Source of the DNA: Panulirus ornatus
Taxonomy: Eukaryota; Arthropoda; Malacostraca; Decapoda; Palinuridae
Reading direction: 5' to 3'
Assembly (NCBI RefSeq): GCF_036320965.1
Contig: NC_092289.1
Location: 21,089,778-21,153,777 of the forward strand
Length of the DNA stretch: 64,000 nt
The notes under the pieces are model-generated. The model was not told the DNA's origin. It did no database searches and saw only the letters and a list, made by a program, of their open reading frames with translations. The translations under genes and the position numbers were made by a program. Below are positions 1 through 12,900 of the stretch, one piece after another. How positions within the stretch are numbered: the stretch's first letter is position 1; every line of letters begins with the position of its first letter.

Positions 1-689
1 TGATTCTCTCTGTTATGGAATGTGATATCAACACATTTCAGAACGAGATTCCTAAGCCAGAATGGAAAATGGCCTCAATTATTTCATATGAAGGAACCGT
101 AAGAAGAGATATTTATATTTCAAACCAAAAAAAAAAAATCCTGTACTTGCCTGGATAAACACGAAGCAACGCGCCAAATTTTGTAGCAGCAGCAGATGAG
201 CAGACAGCAACATCCTCTCAAATAGATATGACGTCATGTCATGGGATTGAATCAAAATTCATATGTTTCGAACACAGTAAATAATGTTACTCGGATTTTT
301 TCTTAGACTATGAATAAATCAATTCACTTTAATACATTAATACGTTGTGTTGGGCCTTTAAAACACAACGCGTCGCAGGTAAACTAAAGCTGCGCTTTAC
401 TATCTATTCTTATTTGATCACACGAAACAATCATATATTGAAGTGAAAGTCATCAAAAGTACAATTATCCTTAACAAATGAAATATGACATGGATCTCAG
501 TTTATATTATACTGATGGAAATGTAGTTGTTGGTTAGTCATTTGCCGAATTGAGTCTGAAAAAAATTTATAATCTGGAATGTTCTTCTTTTGGACTAGAT
601 ATCACCAACTGTATTTAAATGTGAAATAAAAAGTATGTTAAGGATAGGAAAGGTCTAAATATAGTATTAAATAAATCAGGAAACAGCTG
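1..689. other. AT-rich sequence upstream of LMF2
   Basis: No coding sequence recognised. It contains a palindromic CRE TGACGTCA (229-236) and an inverted repeat GTTGTGTT / AACACAAC (344-351 and 362-369) with a 10-base loop. Either could belong to the LMF2 promoter or to a neighbouring gene outside the window. Confidence 0.45.
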
Positions 690-831
690 GCATTGTCCAG
701 GACGTTTCAGCCGTTGTTTACAACACGTTGATTCGGGAGAAGGAAGTGCAGGGCGGGAGAAATTGGTATTTATGAGTGTCTTAAGGACTTCTGTGATTCG
801 TTGATCACTTCCTTATTGAAAGAGGACCATA
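690..831 (+). promoter_or_regulatory. Probable LMF2 promoter-proximal region and 5' UTR, with short uORF
   Basis: The bases just before the LMF2 start hold an ETS-like AGGAAGTG (741-748) followed by a GC-box-like GGGCGGG (751-757). No TATA box is evident. A short upstream ORF starts with ATG at 772 and ends with TGA at 802-804 (10 codons), 27 bases before the main ATG, so it lies in the leader only if transcription starts upstream of 772. The start site is not known; the promoter call is an inference from motifs and position. Confidence 0.35.
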
Positions 832-928
832 ATGGCTGTGGATATTCTACACACGAGGAATTTATTCCTTCGTTGCATGTGTGGGATATACATGTTTGCC
901 TTCGGATCCCTTTATCTGCAAGTCCCAG
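832..928 (+). CDS. LMF2: LMF2 coding exon 1
   Basis: Encodes residues 1-32 plus one base of codon 33: a short cytosolic N-terminus ([14 protein letters not shown]) and the first hydrophobic helix ([18 protein letters not shown]). The exon ends G|gtatga at 928 (phase 1), which joins exon 2 to form the conserved VPGLYG. The ATG at 832 is chosen because it gives the expected LMF length before the first helix and because the next in-frame ATG (codon 13) lies inside that helix. Confidence 0.87.
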
Positions 929-3900
929 GTATGAACTTTTGAAAGACTGCAAATAGTTAATGATATGTAGATCTTAGCAATAGTGTAAAACGGTATCAAA
1001 AAGAACTTAGACCTTTTATACTGTACGTGATGGGAATTCACCAACAGGATCAATGGATATGAAAATGTTGACAATAGACATTAGAATATTAAGACGAGCA
1101 TGAAGTACACGTTGATTACCTCCAGAATGACAGGACTATAGTAGATTGCATGTGATATTAGTAGCACTTTAGTGTAGATTCTGAGAAAATGCATCATTGT
1201 GTTCGTTTCATGAGCATTAGGTAATGACAGTTCCTTTGTGGTGCTTGAATTCAAGATACTTCACCACATAGCAGCATTTGTTGTGGTTACACCAAAGGAC
1301 ATTTTTAGATTTTCAGGAAAGAAATGCATTTTCAGGTACAGAATAAAGAAATAGCATATAAGTAGATTGCGGAACATATTACTCTGCATTCTTTTACCTT
1401 TAATCTCATCTTGCAGAACATATGACTGTGCATTCTTATTCCTTTAATCTCATCTTGAATCATTCCTGTAAGGAAAACAGTTGTAGTTATCTTTGAAGTA
1501 CCATTGCAGTACAGTTCAGAACTTCAAACTTATATGATACACCATAAGAGATTTCATATATTTTTAAAGGTACAGTATTTATTGACAAAAACTTGAAAAT
1601 CTTCATGCTTGTAAACATTGAGAAAATTGTACTTATGAATGGCACAAATATTTTATGTATTTGGAAGAAACATATATTAATGGACACAACTAAATAGAAG
1701 TGATTTAGACTGGCACTACATGATTTTGATTATAATTTCTTAATTTTTTTTATGATTATTTGACTGTAGGGGCTGTGAAGCTCAGCAAAAAATTTAGTTA
1801 AGAAGTATAAAAGCTGATGAAATATTTCTAGAAATCAGCATAACATATGAAACCTTACTTCTGATAGCTGAACAAAATTACATTGAATTTAAATTTTCTG
1901 ATTGACATGTAGTTACCTGAATCCTGTCTCCTATTTGGAGCCACATCATTGAATCCATTTGTTGATGGATTTTATCTCTATGGAAATCAAGTACAGAATT
2001 ATGAGGATCAGAAAAAATATAGCTGAGGACATTGTGCAACTCAACAGAACCTATGAAAATCTTGCCTTACTTCTTATAGCAGCCCAGATTAAATAGCTTG
2101 ATTTTTGTCTCCTCTCTGAGGTCACATTTGTAGTTACATGCACTGGTATCATGTTCAATCCTTTTTTTTTGTCGTCATGAATGAAAGCAATGCCATGGAA
2201 CTTTTTGTAAGCAAGGACCATGATTATTTTTCAAAGGTGAAAGTCCAGTTTAGCTCTACTTTCTCTTAACATTGAATTTTGAGTGATTTTGTTCTATAAT
2301 AGTAGTTTAATGTTTGCTGACTACATTAATAATTGTAGTGAATGATTTTGGATTTTGTGCATTATGGTTTATTGAACAATACTGAAAAAGGCAAATGTAC
2401 TTAGGATCATGAACATATAAGTGAACACATGGTGCTAAAGTGCTATGAAATCCAACAGAATATATGATTTATCTTAATTTTTAGTATTCTTTTGAAAATC
2501 TACCAGTAATACTCATGATTTCCACACAAATGCTACTGAATGTAAACAGAACAGACTGAGGAGCCATGTGATCCCCGCAGCAGACCAAGTTAATATTGGC
2601 TTATTTTCTACAATCATGGACAGCACCTCAAACTCAGAAAACCAGATGGGTATTCAAGAATATCAGAAGACATTTTGAATGATATGAATGGATATTCAGG
2701 CCAGAAGTGTTTATCATATTTTTTAAGATTTGGGTGTGTGGAAATTTTTCATGTGCCAGATACACACTTATATATATTGTTTTACTAAAAGTCACTGCAA
2801 GAAAAACAAGAGTTGATTCATCTGATTTTACTCATAAGTATTGGATACAAACTCATTGGCAAACTGTACTTTTTCTTTAACAGGATTGTTAACATATTCA
2901 ATGAATTGCCTATTAGAGTGGTTGAAAGGAGTACTATAGATACATTTAAGAATAGACTTGATAACTACTTAGCTTCATGTCCATAGCTCTCATTATTTAT
3001 GCCTCCATGGTCAAAATGACAGTTTGCAGGTTATTCCCTTTGAATTATCTGTATTCCTTAAAACTTTTACCACACTATTCTGAGTTTCTGATATCTCCCA
3101 CTATCACATCCTCCAGAGGACCCCGTAGTCTATTGCTGTCTGAATTCCCTTGCATTCCATTGTACACTTTGCTAGTGTACATTAGAATGTTCTCTAAGTA
3201 TATTGTTAATCTAGGCAGAGCTTACAACTGGCAGTAACATATCAAGTCATTAGCATCATACTAACAGGCAGAGTGCTGGAATGCAAAATACTGTTATCAT
3301 TTAATGTAACAACCAGATTTCTTTGTCTATTAGAAATCATGTTAGGATGATCTCTGTGTTGCTGTATCATCCTATTTTTCTTTGTTTTGTTTTCATACTG
3401 TACTATTTTGGTACTTCCACCCTTATATCAACTTACTTTGAAGAATTGTGTTTATTTCTTATTAAAGTTATTGAGGTCTAATGGTAGAAAATATTATTAC
3501 GCTTGATCACCGTTTCCCCCATCAGCAAGATAGCACTAGGAAACAAAGAACTGCCCATACCTTCATATACGCATACATAAACACCCATACACACACATAT
3601 ATATACATATATAGACACTATTATATTATGTTTATTATACATGCTTGTAAGGCATGGGCTATAGATAGGGTTGTGTCGAGGAGGGTGGATGTTTTGGAAA
3701 TTAAATGTTTGAGGACAATATGTGGTGTGAGGTGGTTTGATCGAGTAAGTAATGAAAGGGTAAGAGAGATGTGTGGTAATAAAAAGAGTATGGTTGAGAG
3801 AGCAGAAGAGGGTGTGTTAGAATGGTTTGGACACATGGAGAGAATGGATGAGGAAAGATTGGCAAAGAGGATATATGTGTCAGAGATGGAGGGAAGAAGA

Positions 3901-6900
3901 AGTGGGAGACCAAATGGGAGGTGAAAGGATGGAGTGAAAAAGATTTTGAGCGAATGGGGCCTGAACATACTGGAGGGTGTAAGGCATACAAAGAATAGAG
4001 TGAATTGGAACGATGTGGTATACTGGGGTCGACATGCTATCAGTGGATTGAACAGAGCATGTGAAGCGTCTGGGGTGAACCATGGAAATTTTTGTGAGTC
4101 CTGGATGTAGAAAGGGAGCTGTGGTTTTGGTGCGTTATACATGACAGCTAGAGACTGAGTGTGAGCGAATGTGGCCTTTCTTGTCTTTTCCTAGCGCTAC
4201 CTCGCATGCATGCGGGGGAGGGGGTTGTCATTTCATATGTGGCAGGGCGGCCATGGGAATGAATAGAGGCAGCAAGTATGAATTATGTACATGTATATAT
4301 ATGTATATGGTATGATTAGATGGAATGAAGAAGGAAATGATAGAGTGTATGAGAGATGTGGTATGGTAGGGAATGAATTGTGGAGTGGTAGAGTTGGTGA
4401 CATGATACTTTGAGGTGGTTTTCACATGTGGAAAGAATGCAGGACTGGGAGTTTACAAGGAGAGTATATGTTAATACAGTTAAAGAGGTTGGTGTGAGAG
4501 GAAGACAACCTGTGACAGGGAAATAGAGTGGAAGAATACTGGAGGGAGCAAGATTGTGGAAGAATGTGAGGAGTGGTGTAAGTGAGGGTGGTATGCAAGG
4601 ACAGTGATCTGTGAAGACTCTTTTGCTGCAGCCGCCCACTTGACGCAAGTTCCTGAAGGGAGTGGGCATCAGAGATATAGATACATAGATAATTGGTGAA
4701 ATGTCTGTTTCTTTAGAGGTGTTATCATGTGCATGTTTTCATTTATCGTGCTTTCCATAGAAGTAGTATCATGTGCATGTTTTCATTTATCGTGCTTTCC
4801 ATACAAGTAGTATCATGTGCATGTTTTCATTTATTGTGCTTTCCATTCATACTTCAGTTATACGCTACACTCTACTCCTTGATTTAGCCACCCCCCTAAA
4901 AATTTGTTGGAAATGTTATATTGATTTTTTTATATGAAAAAATTCAGAGAAAGAGAGAAGTTTACTGTAGCCAGAAGAATTTAAATGTTTACCGGGGTTG
5001 ACGTGCTGTCAGTGGATTGAATCAGGGCATGTGAAGCGTCTGGGGTAAACCATGGAAGGTTGTGTGGGGCCTGGATGTGGAAAGGGAGCTGTGGTTTCGG
5101 GCATTATTGCATGACAGCTAGAGACTGAGTGTGAACGAATGGGGCCTTTGTTGTCTTTTCCTAGCGCTACCTTGCACACATGAGGGGGGAGGGGGATGGT
5201 ATTCCATGTGTGGCGAGGTGGCGATGGGAATGAATAAAGGCAGACAGTGTGAATTGTGTGCATGGGTATATATGTATGTGTCCGTGTGTGTATATATATG
5301 TGTACATTGAGATGTATAGGTATGTATATTTGCGTGTGTGGACGTGTATGTATATACATGTGTATGGGGGTGGGTTGGGCCATTTCTTTCGTCTGTTTCC
5401 TTGCGCTACCTTGCAAACGCGGGAGACAGCGACAAAGCAAAATAGATAGATAGAATAGAATAGATGTCTGTGTATGTATATGTATGTATACATTGAAATG
5501 TATATGTTTGTGTGTGGACGTGTATGTGGGTGGGTTGGGCCATTTTGTCTGTTTCCTTGCGCTACCTCACTAACGCGGGAGACAGCAACAGAGTATCACT
5601 AACGCGGGAGACAGCAACAGAGTATAATAAATAAAAACAAATGTAAATAGATAAGTCAGATTTAAGACTATCACTTTGTTTGCTATAAACATGTATAGTT
5701 GTTTTCTCTGGAAGGGATACTAGATTTTGATGATTGTTCAGATAGTTTTGCAAAATACAAAGCAGGTCAGTTTTGTCATCACTTTACATCAACACATTTT
5801 AAATATTTCTTTCTTCCAGGTTTATATGGAGAAAAAGGGATCCTACCTGCTCACACTCAATTGCCAAATCTTAAATACCCAAAACAGTGCTTTTTAGATA
5901 AGCTTACTGTGTTGTGTTTCTCATCTTATGTTGGTCTCAACGTATCTTACATGATGGAGCTGTTAGCTCTTGCTGGAACAGTCTTCAGCTTTGTAGGGTA
6001 AGCATATTATGAAACTGTTGATAAAACTAATACTATTGAATCACTAGAAGTGTTTTTAAACATTTTTCATGATGGATTGGCATGTATTTCTTCCAAGCCT
6101 TTTCTCATGATGTAAGCAATTTTTTTATTAACAATCATGAAGGGTAGAGTATTACAGACAGTAACTGAATGTCTTTTATGGTGAGCTTAATGCAGATACA
6201 AGGTTACATACCTTGTAGTCAGCTTTAAAGCATTAGATGACATCACTGTAGATTACATATTTTGAAGATTTTTTTTTTTTTTCCAGGCAGTGTCCTATCA
6301 GTCCTATCTTTTAGGTAAGGGTTAGATACCTCTTAAACCCTTTTTGTATTTCAAAACTAAATGTCAGCTAAGGGTTGGATTATCCCATGAGATGAAAACA
6401 TGCCAACATGGAAGAGAAGGGTTGGGAAGGGTTACACAAAAGCTTTCTCAAAAAGAGGACAATGTAAGACATTAAACAGTATCCTAACCTTTTCAGGCCT
6501 ACACATGTATGTTGTACACTTGGGATCAGGGTTTTTCACTCATATGAAATATGTGCTGATGTTTCGTGCCTTGTTTTTGATATCGTGGAGCAGCCATGAT
6601 CCATGTAGAGATAGCATATGTCACTAGATGTAATGATTCACCCTCAAAAATTTTACAGCTATCGGTTACCTTATAAACACCATGGAGAAAAGACTCATCA
6701 CGCACAAATCTGGTAGCAGCTGCAAGTAACACTCATGCTTGGATGTAGCCAGAAAACTGATTTAGGGAGGCTGTGACAATAGAATTGCTGAAGACCATAC
6801 AGTTACCATACGAATTCACACTTAGAAATATGCAATCCATATATTTACTCAGGATGCTGTGTGACATGAATACTGTGTGGCCACTGGCAATTCATGGATA

Positions 6901-9900
6901 GGCTGTTATCTGTTTCTTTTTCTTCATTGCAAAACTTTGGAACTCTTTATCCCTTTATGTCTCTCCTAACATCTATAACCTGCCCTTTTTTAAAAGGCAG
7001 ATATTCCACTTTCTTCAAAACTCATGATATATTTCTCCTTTCTTAAGCCTCTTTTCATAATTCAGTTAAAACCAGTCCTTGATGTGGACTTTTAACCATG
7101 ACTAGAACTTCAAACATAAAGACAATAAGATAAGGAGATAATTATGAGAAGGATGGATTGAGAAAAGGATGAGATTGAGAAAAGCTTATATCAGAATGAA
7201 AGATGAAAAAATGGAGAAGAAGGTAACTCAAAACGAAGAACAGAGGGCTGAGGTGGTTGAGACACTTGGAAATAATGTATGAAGGGTGACTGTGAATCCA
7301 TAAGAGCAGGAGGAAAAGGTAAGATGGGAAACCAGCAATGAGATGGTAGAACAGAGCAGAGTGAGGGATTATGGCTGCGAAGAACATAGAATTGGAGGAA
7401 TGTTGTGGAAGTTGTGGATGGGATAAGATGCATTTCAAACATTGTGCATTATGTCTGGTTAGTTGGGAATGGTATGTTAGATGTAAGTGCATAGCAGGAA
7501 AATGAATATCTCTGAAGGATTGCATGATAATGAATTATTGTTATCTGTTCCAACCTTTGATTCTGTCTTCATCCATAGAATGAGATAACATAAATTTTAG
7601 GTTACTTTTGATTACTATTTCCCTTCTAAAGTGAACACCTAGCCTATATTTTGCATCATACACAAAAGCAAATAGATTTCTTATTATTTTTTGGTGACTG
7701 AGATTGTCTCAAATTTAGGAATAGTGTATGTGGTTGCTGTTTGGACAGTGTTCTTTGAATAAGAATTTTGTTTCTTATATTTCAGAATGGTTTGGAAGAC
7801 ATGGTGTACAGCAACACTTTATTTGTTGCTATGGGGGACGTACCTTTCCCTCTATCAAGTGGGGCAGACCTTCTTGTGGTTCCAGTGGTAAGCAGCTGTT
7901 TTTGTTTTGTTCACATGTATCCAGTATGTCTCAGCTGTTTATATATGTAAGCATTTGTTCATTTATCTCATTGTGTGAAAATGTTATCACATATTTGATC
8001 ATCCCACCTTGCACCACATTTGTCCTCAGGCAGTTAATTTCCAACATTTTGTTTGCCAGCCTGGCACAGTGTTGCAGAGGCTCTTCCCTAATGTTCTTAC
8101 TGACTGCTTTTGCCTAATGTTCCTATTCACTACTACTACCTAACTCTTCTACCTACTACTTCTACATAATGTTTCTACCTAATAGCCCTACCTAAATGTT
8201 CCTACCTCCTGCTTCTGTCTATTGCTCCCACCATTTTACCAAAAGGCAGGGCTAGCAGAAAGCTCTCACCACAAGAAATCTAGAGTTACAAAGAATGAGC
8301 TGTGTGAGCATTTAGCAGTTTTCCAAAACATATTCTTGCACAAATGAAACTTGGCATCATCCATCATCAAAGCGACAGTGACTTAAGAGTTGTTTACATT
8401 GTCCCCGACCTTTTGCTAGAATCCTTCCTTTGAAAAGTAGTTAGGGAGACTACTATCTGTTTGCAAATAGTAGAATTGCATTCAAGTTCAATGATAAGTA
8501 AATATTCAGCAAACTGTTCACATCATTCATTCGGCCAGAACTAGAATATGCTAATCAAGTTTAGTCACAATGCCCAAAGAAGCACAGAGAACATATATAG
8601 AAAGTCTAGAGGGGAACAAAAAGTTGGTACTGTACCTGAATTAAGAGAGCCAAGTCACAGGAATGGACTAAAGGCCTAAAATTTGCCCATCTAGGAAGAG
8701 GTAAGAGTGGGGAGTGGCTTTATGACAACCTTGTAAGTTTTTCAGGTGAATTGATGACATTAACAGTGAATAGTTCTTTGAGGTATGTAGAGATAGAACA
8801 ACTAGAGGACAGTACATGAAATTAAGCAAGATACTTGTTATCCTTGGGATAGAGGAGAAAGGATACTTCCCACATATTCCCTGTGTGTCGTAGAAGGCGA
8901 CTAAAAGGGGTGGGAATAGGGGGCTGGAAATCCTCCCCATCCGTTTTAACTTTTCCAGAAGAAGGAACAGAGAAGGGGGCCAAGTGAGAATTTTTCCTCC
9001 CAGGCTCAGTCCTCTGTTCTTGACGCTACCTCACTAATGCAGGAAGTTGTGAATATATACAACAAAAAGTTTTTAGATATTTGTAAAGAAAAGTGTGTTT
9101 AGTATGAGTGGAGTATTAACAGAATTAAATGACTGAAGACATAATTAATGCAGACAGCATATAGAAATTGAATCTGTATGATAGTAGAGAATGTTAAAGG
9201 GGTAGAGCCCCATGAATTTGAAACTTCTTCCTCACACATTATTAGAGTGCGGTAATTACATACACACTGGGAAAGATAGAAATTTAAGAAGCCGTATGAT
9301 ATTAGAGAATGTTTGAAAGGCGGAGCCCCATGAATGTAAAACTCCTTTCCCATACAGTATCAGAAGGTAATTACATTTTGGTAATTACATACTCACAGGA
9401 AAAACTTTTCATTTCAGGCATTGTCCAAGGAAATGGACCCACCCTAAGAATAGGTTAATTTTTCCAAATAGTTCAGCCTGTTACTCCTCAGGGTGCCATT
9501 TTGTTAAGGAAAAGTGTTTTGAATAACGGAGAGAGACTCTACTGACAATAAACAAAGTGATCCAAGGACACTTCCACACATCTGTTCCATGTTTTACACC
9601 AAGATATGAGATTTGGCTGCTGGGTCAGTATGAAGTACATTAAGTTGGTTCATATTGTCTTTAAGTAAGAGTCAAGTTAATGGCATTTGTTTGCTGTCCC
9701 TACTAGTTGCTAATCATTGGTAACTGATTTTTTGTGAGAATGTGGCCCAGCATTATTTGTGCTAAGAACTTTTCTGTTGCACATTGGTTTGAATATGGTC
9801 TGACCAGCATAAAAGAACAACTTTTCACCTCACCCTGTCAAGGCTCAGTATAGACTCTCTTGCTTATTCAAAATCCATTTTTATAGGGACATACTCCTGC

Positions 9901-12900
9901 TGGAGATTGGGTTCCTCACCATTTTAGTAGCCCCAGTGAGTCGCCGTGCTTGGTCGGAATATCGCCCCAGAAATCTTGTGACGATGTGGTTGATCCGATG
10001 GGCTCTCTTCAGACTTATGTTTGCCTCTGGGGTTGTGAAACTCCAGAGTGGATGTCCTACCTGGTGGGGCTTGACAGGTATGTCAGCAGTTTCACTTGAG
10101 CATATAGTTGGTTAGATTTGTTTAATGCACAAGGAGGGTGACAATCTCTGCTTATCTTAAGCTGATAGTATTTTCTAATATTTATCCAAGAGTATTTGTA
10201 ATAACTTCTGTCATACTACCTTTCCTCCACTTTTTCCATTCTGATGACTCTAATGTTCCTCATGTTTACATTATCATTTGTTTCACAGCACTGCCTCTCC
10301 ATTATGAGTCTCAGTGTATCCCAACTCCATTGGCATGGTTCTTTTACCAGTTACCGGGATGGTGGCACAAGCTCAGTGTAGTTGCCACCTACGTCATTGA
10401 GATACCAGTACCATTTATGTTTTTCAGCCCAGTTCGTTCACATCGATTATTCAGCTGTTACAGTCAGGTTAGTGAATGATGGCTTAGTTTGAAAAAGAAT
10501 TATGCCTGATCATTAGTTTGACTTACAAAGTGTGTTCCTCTGTTTGATCTATAATTTCAGTAAATCTGCTGAAGATGACCTCTTTTAATACACAATAACT
10601 TCTCCCTTCTCAGGGAGGTAGCATCAGAATCAAATGAACTATGGCCATTTTTGACTTCCCCTTTCTAGCTTTCATATATTATTTTGAAAACAGAGCTCAC
10701 CATCCTCACTCAAGCCCTTCAGACTATTCCGTGGTTTACCATGACCATTTCATATTTCCTGTTTCAGCCCATGGACAGCATTTTGTGTCCCATTTACTAC
10801 ACTGATCCAGCTTGTTCTCTCTCATATACACTTTTCACCCTCCTGATTGTTCAGGCCCCATTACCCCCAAAAGCTTCTTTCACTCCGTCTTTCCATACAT
10901 ATTAGGAGAGAACTATGAGAATAATCCAGAAAGATGTTTATGATGTTAATGGATCATTATAAATCACTTTTCAGTACAAAAACAAAGAAAATGCTGATAA
11001 TGAATTATCCAGTCAACTTGATAAGAATATTATTGTTTCTGATATTGAAGTACTTGAGAATGCTATAATGACCAGTAGACAAACTAAGAGAAAATTCAGC
11101 ACTGAGACCAGATGGACTTCTTAGAATAGACAAAGAGATTAATAGCAAAACAAGTAGCCTTAAAGGATGAAGCTTGCAAATTTAGCAATACAAAGAAATA
11201 TTTTAGTCATATCATATTATAGAAAGTTTCATGAAAAGTTGTTACATTCAGCTGGGGGTGAGGAAGGTTGGTTTAGCTTTCAGTTTGAAATGGGAGAACT
11301 ATAAGGAAGTGGAGTACTTTAGGTACCTGGGATGAACATGGACATTGAATGTACAGTGGGAGCTGAAATGAACTATAGTGTTTGTGAGGAGGGAAAAGGT
11401 TTCTGTTAAATTGATTCGTGTGTAGAAGAAGTCACTGTCCTTGAAGGCACAGATGTATATGTTTGATGATTTATTAGTTTTGTTAGTGTTGCATGGTTGC
11501 AAGTTTTGTCCCCTAAGCACAGAAGAACATAAGAGGGTGAATGTGTTGGAGGTGAAATACACAAGGACAGTTCTGTGTTGGAAATAGGGTTGATCATACA
11601 AGGAATGATGTTTTATTGTAGAGATTTGGTAGTTAGTGGAGTTTGATTGGGAACTGAACAAGGCTGGCAGTGGCTTTGACTCATGGAGAAGATGAATGAA
11701 GGGAGATTGACTAACAGGATATACATGTTGGAAGTGTAAGGAGCAGTGGGCAAGAGGAAACCAAGAAGAAGATGGAGGATTGAAGTGAAAGAGGCTCTGA
11801 ATTATCAAGTCTTGAATGTTTAGGAGGGTGACAGCTGTGCTTAAGGGAGAGAGAATTGGAGCATGTAGCATACAGGGGATGATATGCTGTCAGTAGGTTT
11901 AACCAGTCTTGTGAAGTAGTCAGGGGCCAGGATAGGAGGCTATGGTTTTGTTGCAGTACACATGCCAGCTAGAAACTGGATAGGAACATATGAAGCTGTT
12001 CTTTGTTTCTGGCAGGAACATATGAGGCTGTTCTTTGTTTGTGGCACTTTCTAATTACATAGAAACAGTGAGTAGGAATGGAGCAGGGTGAGTAGTTCCA
12101 GATGAAGGTGGATTTGCAGTAGGGGTGTGTGATGTTTCCATGGCTGTTAAATCTTTCTGGATTGGGTGATGAGGGAAGTGTAGGCAAGGGTCTTGGAAAG
12201 AGAAGGTCAGCAGTCTGTCAGGGGTGGGGATCCCTTGGAGGAGTATCGCTTACTGTTTGTTATTAACATGATGCTGGTGGCAGAGGTTAATGAGGAACTG
12301 CAGAGGCTGGTTTTTGAGTTTGGGAAGATGTGTGAAAGGAGAGTTGAAAGCAAATGTGAAGAAAAGCAAGGTTATTAGGGTTAGCAGGAAAGAGACACAG
12401 GATATTTTGGAATGTGACTTTGATTGGAAGGATCTTGAAGGAAGTGGAGTGTTTTAGATACCTAGGAAAGCTATGGCAGCAAATGGAACTATGGGAGCTA
12501 AACTAAGCCATAGGGTGGGAGAGGAGATGCATTGAGGAATGTGTGGAAAGAGTAGTCACTGTCTGAGAGAGCAAAGAGGGGTATGTATAATGTTATAGTA
12601 ATTCTGTTGGTGTTGTATGGATATGAGGTGTAAGCCTTAGGTAGAAATGTTCAGAAAAGGGTGAATATGTTGCAAATGAAATGATTAAGGACACTATGTT
12701 GTGTGTGTAGGATTGATTAAGAAATGATAGTGTATGAGGGAGGAGTGGTTAAGAGGGCTGAGAAGGGTGTGTTGAATTGGTTTGGATGAATAGAGAGAAT
12801 AAATGAGGAGAGGTTGACAAAGAAGGGCATGTATGCCAGAACAGGAGGGGACAAAGAGAAGTGAGAGATGGAACGGGATATGGAAAGTTCCTTGGGGTTT

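Larger units (their letters stand above)
929..5819 (+). other. LMF2 intron 1 (4.9 kb), repeat content
   Basis: The donor GTATGA and the acceptor TTTCTTTCTTCCAG are both good. Contents in order: unique AT-rich sequence, a 44-bp duplication (1372-1459), a CR1/L2-like LINE end (2815-2990), an F1 LINE fragment (3638-4307), an F2 LINE fragment (4308-4700), a 44-bp triplicate (4723-4848) and an F1 3'-UTR fragment (4989-5640). I see no other gene in it. Confidence 0.8.
7888..9886 (+). other. LMF2 intron 3
   Basis: Holds the 13-bp repeat array (8088-8231), a CR1/L2-like LINE split by a short S1 repeat (8505-9390) and about 500 bases of unassigned sequence before exon 4. Confidence 0.75.

Noticed and set aside
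7140..7450. Possible very old LINE remnant in LMF2 intron 2
   Set aside because: Only a weak RW..H.E-like similarity; not enough for an element call.
7728..8117. 129-codon frame overlapping LMF2 exon 3
   Set aside because: Wrong phase; the LMF sequence is in another frame and the extension is intron.
11299..11871. 190-codon minus-strand frame
   Set aside because: Antisense to a decayed LINE; no motif and no splice context.
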